DNA from: Candidatus Faecousia faecavium
GTDB lineage: Bacteria > Bacillota > Clostridia > Oscillospirales > Oscillospiraceae
Length of the DNA: 44,101 nt
NCBI GenBank assembly: GCA_018712645.1
Contig: DVGO01000017.1
Span: 1 to 44,101, forward strand
Direction: 5' to 3'
The notes under the pieces: model-generated
What the model saw: only the letters and a program-made list of their open reading frames with translations
Told to the model about the DNA's origin: nothing
Database searches by the model: none
Part shown: one piece after another, positions 38,240 through 44,101 of the stretch
Layout: every line of letters begins with the position of its first letter
Position numbering within the stretch: position 1 is the first letter of the stretch
Program-made: the position numbers and the translations under genes

Positions 38240-41200
38240 TCACAGCCTCCTTTTCCGCAGAATAGAGAAAACCAGGCCAGAAGCACAGACAGAAGCCGGA
38301 ATTAGTGTGAAAAGCGGAAAAAAACGAATCCCTGTTGCTCCGGTTTCTGGGAGTGTGAAGGTTCTGGTATTCACCACTTGTAAGCCAATGCTCAAATTGT
38401 CAGTGGAAAGCTTTCCCTCAAAGGCCGGACCTTCCAGAAGATTATAGCCCTCTGGTGCTTGCGCTTCGGTTAGACGGTAGTAAAGACCAGGATAGAGATT
38501 ATCCCATTTCAGAATCCCGTCTGTTGCGGTGGTCAGATTTCCTTCCGTCACATTCGGGTTGGAGCAACTGCCCTGAACCATGGTTTCCGAGTAGGTCACG
38601 GGCTGCCACTGCAAGCCGTCTTCACTCCATTCCAGACGGAAAGTAGCTCCGGCCAGGGGGCTTCCTGTTATGTCAACCTTCTCCAAGGTGATGTTTCCGG
38701 GCCGCAGCCCATTGACGAAGATGACTTCCGCAGTTTCGCCCCGGGTAACGGTAACTGTCTGGGGATTGTCGCTCTTGCATTCATACAGGCTGCCTTCCGG
38801 CAGCAGTTCTTCCACTGTGTATTCACCGGGCAGCAGATTCTTGGTCAGAATGATGCCGCCCTGATCGGTGGTGAAAGGAGAACCTTCCAGAACTGCTCCC
38901 TCCGCATTGGTAATCTGGAACTGCCAGCCGTCCACACTGCCAGGCCCTTCCACGGTTTTGATAATCTTCAGCTTGCCGTACTGGACATTGGTGAAAGTAA
39001 TCTCGGTATCAGCATGGGGCTGGATCTCAAACTTCTGGATGGATTCATCCACCATCCAATACTCGTCCTCAAACCGACCATGCTCGTCACCGGTTTCCCT
39101 GGCCCAATAGGTGCCGGGGTCCAGATAGATTCCCGCCTTCCCTTCCTCGTTGGTAGTCAGGGAGCCGACTTCCTGGGTGCAGCCTTCATCCGAATAGATG
39201 GTAATTTGCCAGCCCTCCACGGAGTCACCGGTGTTGGTTTTCTTGTACACCCAGACCAGACCTTGCTCCTTGTTGTGCCAGGAATCCACAACAGTGGCAC
39301 CGGGTTTCACGATGACATCATGGAAGCCCAGTTCCGTTGTCCAGTAAGGATCTTCCGTTGGCAGCTCCAACACGATGTACCGCCCGGGAGCCAGATTTTC
39401 TGTGCAGACAAATCCGGAATCGTCAGTGGTATATTCGCCGATGATTTTTCCATCGGAATCCTGCACCCGGAATGTCCATCCACCCAGGAAATTTCCCGTA
39501 TTGGTGGTTTTTTCAATCTTGATGCGCCCCAGATGGGTGTTTGTGAAGGAAACTTCCGCAGTCTGACCAACGGTGACGGTCACAGGTTTTACGGCGGTGT
39601 CCATAACCCAGTAGGGATCATCCGTAGGCAGTTCCTTGGCATAGTAAGTGCCGGGGGCCAGGCCGGGAACGGTAACAGTACCGTCTGCACCCGTTGTAAA
39701 GGGAGAGCCAGAAACTGGCTGGGTGCAGGAAGCATCCGCATACACCCCGATTTTCCAACCGCCTACGTTTTCTCCGGTACTGGTAACTTTTACCAGCTTG
39801 AGACTACCGGTGTTCAGCTTGTTATGGAAGCTGACCGAGGCGGTGCCACCGCTGGTGACGGTGACTTTCTGGGGATTGGTACTGGCGCAGGTGTAGCGTG
39901 CCTGGATACTGCTGTCAGTGTGACCCAGCTCTTTGACATAGTAGGTACCAGCAGTCAGTCCTGTGATGGAAATCTTACCGCTGGCGTTGGTGGTGTGGGG
40001 GCCGGATACCAGTGCTGTACAGGCAGAATTGGAATACACCCCAAACTGCCAACCAGAGAGGTTTTGTCCGTCCTCAGTGGTTTTGGTCAGGCTGATGGCT
40101 CCCGGGTCCGGGGCTTTCAGCTTGAAATAGACACTCAGGTTTCCTCTGGATGCACTGGCCAGGGAGATTGTGGTCTGGTAGCTGGAGCCGGACATATACC
40201 AGATGTTGTAAGTGGATCTGGCAGCGGAGGGCAGATTCCGGGTGGCCTGAAATACCGTCGTGGGAGAAATACTTCCGCTCTGGGTGATGGTCAGGGTGTT
40301 GCCGCTCTTGGAGAATTTTGCGCCATTCCCATTGGAAAAGGAGAAGTTCGGGAGGACGCCATTGCTGTCATTGACGCTGGTTGTGCTGCCTGTCAGGGAG
40401 ATGGTTGGTGCGCTGGCACTGGATGCAGAAGTGAAGCTGGGGATTTTCTTTGCGGCCTGAATGGCATCCACCAGTGCATTGTAGTTAGGGGCAAAATACG
40501 GAACACTGGCTTCACCGGCATTGTAGAAAATGTCGCCGGAGGTACCGCATTCGTTGACAGAGTTGCTTTCAAAGGTGGTGGCGTTGCGCAGACCGCAGAC
40601 AATTTCGTAGATCAGAAACTGGGTGGCAATCCGCAATGGGACATTGGGGTTGCTGTCCTTTTTCGTGGTGGTGACGCTGATGGAATGATCCCACATCTGG
40701 TCACTGTACAGCAAAATTAGGCCGATGGCTTCCCGCCGGTCTGCTGGCATGGCATACCAGACGTTGCTGCCGGAGGTGCTTCCGCTGCCGTCCAGGGTTA
40801 CCTCCCGATCCACCGAGTTTCCGGAGGTGCTGGCACCGTAGTTGCGCCAGGGCTCGATGCAGTACAGCGGATCATCTACATAGGCAACATTCCCATACCG
40901 GGCAAAGTGCCAGCCTAAGTTTTTGATGTAGGCGGTTCGTGTGGTGCCGGAACCGTTGGGCTTATAGGCGCAGGACACCTGATAGTTCAGAACCGTGGTG
41001 TAGTTGCCGTTGTCCGCATAGTCAAACAGCATAATGCTGTTCTGAGTGCTGCCAATCGCCAAAGTGGATGCGCCGTTGGAGAGAGCATTCATAGCATCGG
41101 GACCATCCTGGGGAGCAGTCTCAAAAACTGCGTCAGCGCTCTGGGTTTCGGTAGCTGAGTCTTCCAGAGCAGTATCTGCAGGTGCTTCTGAGCTGCTGAC

Positions 41201-41377
41201 CGTTGGAGCAGTGACAGGAAGCATATCTTGCGGTAAAGATTCTTCAGAGGGAGGATCTACACCAGATTCAAATTGCGCAGAAGGTAGCTCAACAGCATAG
41301 CCGAAGGGCACGATACTGAAAATCATTAGAAAGACAAGTATCAATGCCAGCGGCGTACGGAGTTTTGTAATCAGCAT
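38240..41377 (-). CDS. Pilus tip adhesin with thioester domain and six Cna-B/SpaA repeats
   Basis: The 1045-residue surface protein begins with a signal peptide and a Ser/Glu/Ala-rich spacer. A thioester domain follows: Cys173 in LYCIEPWRNYG and Gln253 in RIATQFLIYE are placed to form the internal Cys-Gln bond that lets such adhesins attach covalently to host surfaces. From about residue 425 six repeats follow, with starts such as GAISLTKTTEDG, GSLKLVKVTSTG, GRIKIEKTTNTG, GLVWVYKKTNTG, GKLKIIKTVEG and GNITLEKVDITG. It ends in LPETG (1009-1013), membrane helix and basic tail. It is the first gene of the pilus operon. Confidence 0.92.
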   Translation of the reverse strand: MLITKLRTPLALILVFLMIFSIVPFGYAVELPSAQFESGVDPPSEESLPQDMLPVTAPTVSSSEAPADTALEDSATETQSADAVFETAPQDGPDAMNALSNGASTLAIGSTQNSIMLFDYADNGNYTTVLNYQVSCAYKPNGSGTTRTAYIKNLGWHFARYGNVAYVDDPLYCIEPWRNYGASTSGNSVDREVTLDGSGSTSGSNVWYAMPADRREAIGLILLYSDQMWDHSISVTTTKKDSNPNVPLRIATQFLIYEIVCGLRNATTFESNSVNECGTSGDIFYNAGEASVPYFAPNYNALVDAIQAAKKIPSFTSASSASAPTISLTGSTTSVNDSNGVLPNFSFSNGNGAKFSKSGNTLTITQSGSISPTTVFQATRNLPSAARSTYNIWYMSGSSYQTTISLASASRGNLSVYFKLKAPDPGAISLTKTTEDGQNLSGWQFGVYSNSACTALVSGPHTTNASGKISITGLTAGTYYVKELGHTDSSIQARYTCASTNPQKVTVTSGGTASVSFHNKLNTGSLKLVKVTSTGENVGGWKIGVYADASCTQPVSGSPFTTGADGTVTVPGLAPGTYYAKELPTDDPYWVMDTAVKPVTVTVGQTAEVSFTNTHLGRIKIEKTTNTGNFLGGWTFRVQDSDGKIIGEYTTDDSGFVCTENLAPGRYIVLELPTEDPYWTTELGFHDVIVKPGATVVDSWHNKEQGLVWVYKKTNTGDSVEGWQITIYSDEGCTQEVGSLTTNEEGKAGIYLDPGTYWARETGDEHGRFEDEYWMVDESIQKFEIQPHADTEITFTNVQYGKLKIIKTVEGPGSVDGWQFQITNAEGAVLEGSPFTTDQGGIILTKNLLPGEYTVEELLPEGSLYECKSDNPQTVTVTRGETAEVIFVNGLRPGNITLEKVDITGSPLAGATFRLEWSEDGLQWQPVTYSETMVQGSCSNPNVTEGNLTTATDGILKWDNLYPGLYYRLTEAQAPEGYNLLEGPAFEGKLSTDNLSIGLQVVNTRTFTLPETGATGIRFFPLFTLIPASVCASGLVFSILRKRRL

Positions 41378-41784
41378 TACAGTGTGATCCTTTCTTTACT
41401 TTATGAATTTTAGAATTGTGGCGAGTGTGGAACAATCATAGGCATCACCTCGTGTATTTTGGATTCCATCCATTTGGATGACATATTGGAAATATGTAAG
41501 AGACTGCCAAAGCAAAATGCAATGGCAGCTCATAATTCATAAAGCGTATTCTCATATTTGTCCTCGACGCCCTGAGAATGGGAAATCACCAAACGACAGC
41601 TTGCGAAGCTGTTCCATAGGAATCTAACCTCCCCGCCTTCTTTATGACGGGGCCGCGAATTACGGAAGTATCATTATCCCTGTACAGGATCGTCGCCATG
41701 TCGGTTGCAATCCGATATTTTGGGGCTGACATGGATCGCTGTTCCTTTTCAGGAAGTCTCGGCGTGCCGCCCTCATAGCTCCTT
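41378..41784. promoter_or_regulatory. Upstream region of the pilus operon, with inverted repeats
   Basis: No gene is evident in these 400 bases. On the minus strand a weak promoter-like TTGCAT...TACATA lies about 120 bases before the adhesin ATG. Two adjacent inverted repeats, CATCC-ATTT-GGATG (41467-41480) and ACATATT-GGA-AATATGT (41481-41497), could be operators. A further perfect stem ACAGCTT-GCG-AAGCTGT is at 41596-41612. The part from 41620 to 41784 shows nothing recognisable. Confidence 0.4.
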
Positions 41785-43479
41785 GTAAAGGAATATGTAA
41801 TCGCTAAACCAGGAATGCAAACAAGTGACAATGAGCGTTTTTTGCGTCTTTGGCATGAAATTGCATATTCACGCATTGGATTTGGCTTTACACATGAGAA
41901 GGCAGCAAACAGTGAGTTCAAGTGGTTTCCATATAACAAGGGGATTGGTTTCAGAAAATGGTACGGGAATAATGACTATGTCGTTAATTTCTACCATGAC
42001 GGAGAAGAACTTAAATATTGGCTTGTTCATAATCCTAAAGACCCTGGCACCAAGCATTGGTCTCGAAATATGCGTAATTACGACTACTATTTTTGTGATG
42101 GCATTACTTTTACTGCTATTGGAAATTCATTTTCAGCGAGGCTGAATGGAGCGGGATATTTATTTGATACTAAGGGACCAATGATGTTCGGTAGTGAAAT
42201 ACATATTATCGGAGGGTTTGTAAATTCGGTTGTATTTGATTACTACAACAGAATGTTATGTAAACAAATAACGAAATCCGCCGATTCAGTAAATCTGGTT
42301 CCATTTATACTCCCGCAGGAACAAAAATATACAGAAGTGGAAAATGCGGTTGATTTAGCAATGAATCTTTCAAAAAAAGATTGGGATTCTTTTGAAGCTT
42401 CGTGGGATTTCGAAATACATCCGCTTGTTCGCCTGAAAGATAATATGAAATTTACAGCTACAAATGGTAACCGCAAAACCGTATCCTATTTCTTGCAAGG
42501 CGCATATCGTATGTGGGAAAATGAGTGTGAACAACGCTTCAATCAGTTAAAAGCCAACGAGGAAGAGCTAAACCGCATCTTCATCGAAATTTACGGCTTG
42601 CAGGACGAGTTGACCCCGGAAGTTGAGGATAAGGATGTGACTGTCCGCAAGGCAGACCTCACCCGTGACATCAAGAGCCTGATTTCCTATGCGGTGGGCT
42701 GTATGTTCGGCAGATACTCTCTGGATCGGAATGGTTTAGTATATGCTGGTGGGACGTTTGAAGATTTCTATCAGCGGGATTCTCTGGCAACTGAAAACGG
42801 AGATGTCCTCATATTGGGTGATATTTCCTTGGGTGTCAGTGAGTCCTATACGCAGGTCAAGGTTGGTGACCAGTGGGTGGACTGTAGATTCCCAGTGGAC
42901 AAAGACAACATCATCCCCATTTATGACGACCCGGATTATTCTGAGAATGACTTGGCCAATCAGTTTGTGATGTGGATAAAAACGGTTTACGGCAAGGATA
43001 CCTTGGACGAAAATCTGAAGTTCATTGCCAATGCTCTGGGTGGTAAAGGCCAGCCCAAGGAAATAATCCGTAATTATTTCCTCAACGACTTCTACGCTGA
43101 CCACTGCAAGATTTATCAGAAACGTCCGATTTACTGGCTGTTTGACAGCGGAAAGAAGAATGGTTTCAAGGCGCTCATCTATATGCACCGCTATCAGCCG
43201 GATACCATCGCCCGCATCCGCACCGATTATGTGCATGAGCAGCAGGCTCGTTACCGCACCGCCATTGCCGATCTGGAAAACCGCATTGCCAATGCGTCCA
43301 CCAGCGAGCGTGTGAAGCTGAGCAAAGCCTTTACGAAGCTGCAAGATCAGGATGCCGAGCTGAGAAGCTATGAGGAAAAAATTCATCATCTGGCAGATCA
43401 GATGATTGCCATTGATCTGGACGATGGCGTCAAGGTCAACTATGCAAAATTCCAGGATGTACTGGCGAAAATTAAGTGA
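41785..43479 (+). pseudogene. pglX: C-terminal half of PglX (BREX adenine methyltransferase), 5'-truncated
   Basis: The frame carries the PglX region that begins KEYVIAKPGMQTSDNERFLR (target-recognition part) and continues through EELNRIFIEIYGLQDELTPE and ISYAVGCMFGRYSLDRNGL to the end. The methyltransferase N-terminal half with the NPPY motif is missing; full PglX is about 1100-1200 residues and about 565 remain. In-frame homology reaches back to about 41785, where a TAG at 41776 ends it. ATG 41815 has no ribosome site. GC, counted by eye, is about 35% up to 42540 and about 55% afterwards. It is a remnant or a silent recombination cassette. Confidence 0.82.
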
Positions 43480-43493
43480 GGAGGGAAAGCCTT

Positions 43494-43958
43494 GTGAGTG
43501 ATGAATTTCACATGACTGTTTCGATACCTACCGATGATGAAGGGTATATCCTTTTGCAGTGTGAACATTGCGGAACATTTTTTAAGGCAACACCTTCTGA
43601 CATAGAAGATGATGGTGTACTGCATATATTCTGCCCAAGTTGCGGATTAATCAGCGAGAATTATGTTACGGAAGACGTGATAGAACTTGCCATGAGGATG
43701 ATAAAAAATAAGGTTAATGACATGGTTTATGATGCGTTCAAAGACTTAGAACGCCATAATAAGCGAAACGGTACAATTAAATTCAAGGCAGGAAAGCGCC
43801 CGGAACATGAAACGGAAGATCCCATTCGTTCTGGAATAGAAGCACTAGAGATTGCGAATTTCCCGTGTTGCAGACGAACTGCTAAAATTAAACCATTATT
43901 AAAAATGACAGGTGCATATTGCCTTTTTTGCGGAGTGAAAAACTATGAGATTGAATAG
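43494..43958 (+). CDS. Zinc-ribbon hypothetical protein next to pglX
   Basis: I place the start at GTG 43494 (protein MSDEFHMTVSIPTDDEGYIL), eight bases after GGAGGG; an in-frame GTG at 43476 precedes the ribosome site. The 154-residue protein has an N-terminal zinc ribbon (CEHCG ... CPSCG) and a second C-terminal Cys set (CC ... CLFCG). The middle is charged and helical. It begins 14 bases after the truncated pglX stop. It is AT-rich like the pglX 5' part. Function unknown; the context suggests a defence-island accessory. Confidence 0.75.
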   Translation: MSDEFHMTVSIPTDDEGYILLQCEHCGTFFKATPSDIEDDGVLHIFCPSCGLISENYVTEDVIELAMRMIKNKVNDMVYDAFKDLERHNKRNGTIKFKAGKRPEHETEDPIRSGIEALEIANFPCCRRTAKIKPLLKMTGAYCLFCGVKNYEIE

Positions 43959-44049
43959 AAATGAATTGAAAAATGTGCTTATCGACTTAACTCAGCAAGT
44001 CACCATATCTTGTAACAGTCCGAAATATAGGACAGCTTCCATGAGATAA
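43945..44049 (+). CDS. Possible 34-residue small protein
   Basis: ATG 43945 opens a frame MRLNRNELKNVLIDLTQQVT that ends at 44049, overlapping the zinc-ribbon gene's end by 14 bases. GGAG lies nine bases upstream. It has no recognisable domain and could be a chance frame or the fragment of a longer protein. Confidence 0.3.
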   Translation: MRLNRNELKNVLIDLTQQVTISCNSPKYRTASMR

Positions 44050-44079
44050 TATCGTCACCAGATAAAGGGGGACAATGTT

Positions 44080-44101
44080 ATGGCAGAGGCTACTGCGGTT
44101 A
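44080..44101 (+). CDS. Start of an unidentified gene cut by the window edge
   Basis: AAAGGGGG at 44064-44071 precedes ATG 44080, and the visible protein is MAEATAV. Too little is present to name it. In a standard BREX order pglZ would be expected after pglX, but the spelling here does not prove that. Confidence 0.5.

Larger units (their letters stand above)
31547..44101. mobile_element. Integrative island in tRNA-Leu, right end outside the window
   Basis: Starting from the break in the host-type tRNA-Leu, the DNA holds a complete foreign-looking tRNA-Leu, a tyrosine integrase, an excisionase-like protein, a MazF-type toxin, a zinc-ribbon protein and a pilus locus, all protein genes on the minus strand. 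A truncated BREX gene and a zinc-ribbon gene follow on the plus strand. No conjugation genes are seen in this window. The right border is not visible; the part beyond 41.5 kb may be a separate insertion or the neighbouring host sequence. Confidence 0.6.

Noticed and set aside
39014..40720. A 568-codon plus-strand frame antisense to the tip adhesin
   Set aside because: It mirrors the repeated adhesin sequence, giving a Gly-rich product; the minus strand holds signal peptide, thioester residues and LPETG.
41586..41939. A 117-codon minus-strand frame in front of the truncated pglX
   Set aside because: Its first third is antisense to the pglX fragment and the rest matches nothing I know. A shorter start (MSAPKYRIATDMATI) has a poorly placed ribosome site, so I leave it unannotated.

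Overview
The window reads as a chromosomal stretch of a Gram-positive, endospore-forming Clostridia member. SpoIVB and BofA point to sporulation. Class C sortases and LPXTG pilins point to a Gram-positive wall. Codon use and GC, judged by eye, are moderate to high (about 50-58% in the core genes). The gene mix resembles gut Oscillospiraceae/Ruminococcaceae; this is an inference from family resemblance, not a computed placement.

Layout. (1) 1-7.2 kb: an IS200-type transposase cut by the window edge, then a compact co-directional phage head cassette (small and large terminase, portal, protease, capsid, connectors, two tail-like proteins). It ends at a perfect terminator with no tape measure, baseplate, lysis or integrase genes. 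(2) 7.2-15.4 kb: a LacI-family regulator divergent from a seven-gene operon. The operon encodes a branched-chain-amino-acid-type (LIV) ABC importer, an RpiB-like isomerase with an altered active-site motif, a COG2159 amidohydrolase and an AEC-family transporter. Two matching operator-like palindromes lie in the divergent region, one at the predicted transcription start. (3) 15.4-31.5 kb: housekeeping and sporulation genes: spoIVB, msrC, an iscS-iscU-iscR-like operon, a small HTH gene with a frameshifted membrane-protein partner, two XRE-TPR regulators flanking a DUF975 membrane protein, a CapA-type phosphatase with alr, DUF3786, DUF805, a phosphoribosyltransferase, bofA, and a dnaD-dnaC-HAD-yfbR operon.

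(4) 31.5 kb to the right edge: a probable integrative island. A host-type tRNA-Leu(UAA) gene with its own promoter breaks off inside the anticodon stem. About 140 bp later lies a complete, different tRNA-Leu(UAA), followed by a tyrosine integrase with two core-binding domains, an excisionase-like HTH protein and a MazF-type toxin gene without an evident antitoxin. Next come a zinc-ribbon protein and a sortase-assembled pilus locus: two class C sortases, an LPQTG backbone pilin with a YPKN pilin motif, and a thioester-domain LPETG tip adhesin. All these protein genes point left on the minus strand.

(5) 41.8 kb to the end, plus strand: a 5'-truncated pglX (BREX methyltransferase) whose GC content jumps midway, a zinc-ribbon protein and the start of another gene, suggesting a rearranged BREX defence locus next to or inside the island.

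The points most worth a second look are the tRNA-Leu disruption and replacement, the mosaic truncated pglX, the tail-less head cassette, and the LacI-controlled importer/isomerase/hydrolase operon of unknown substrate.
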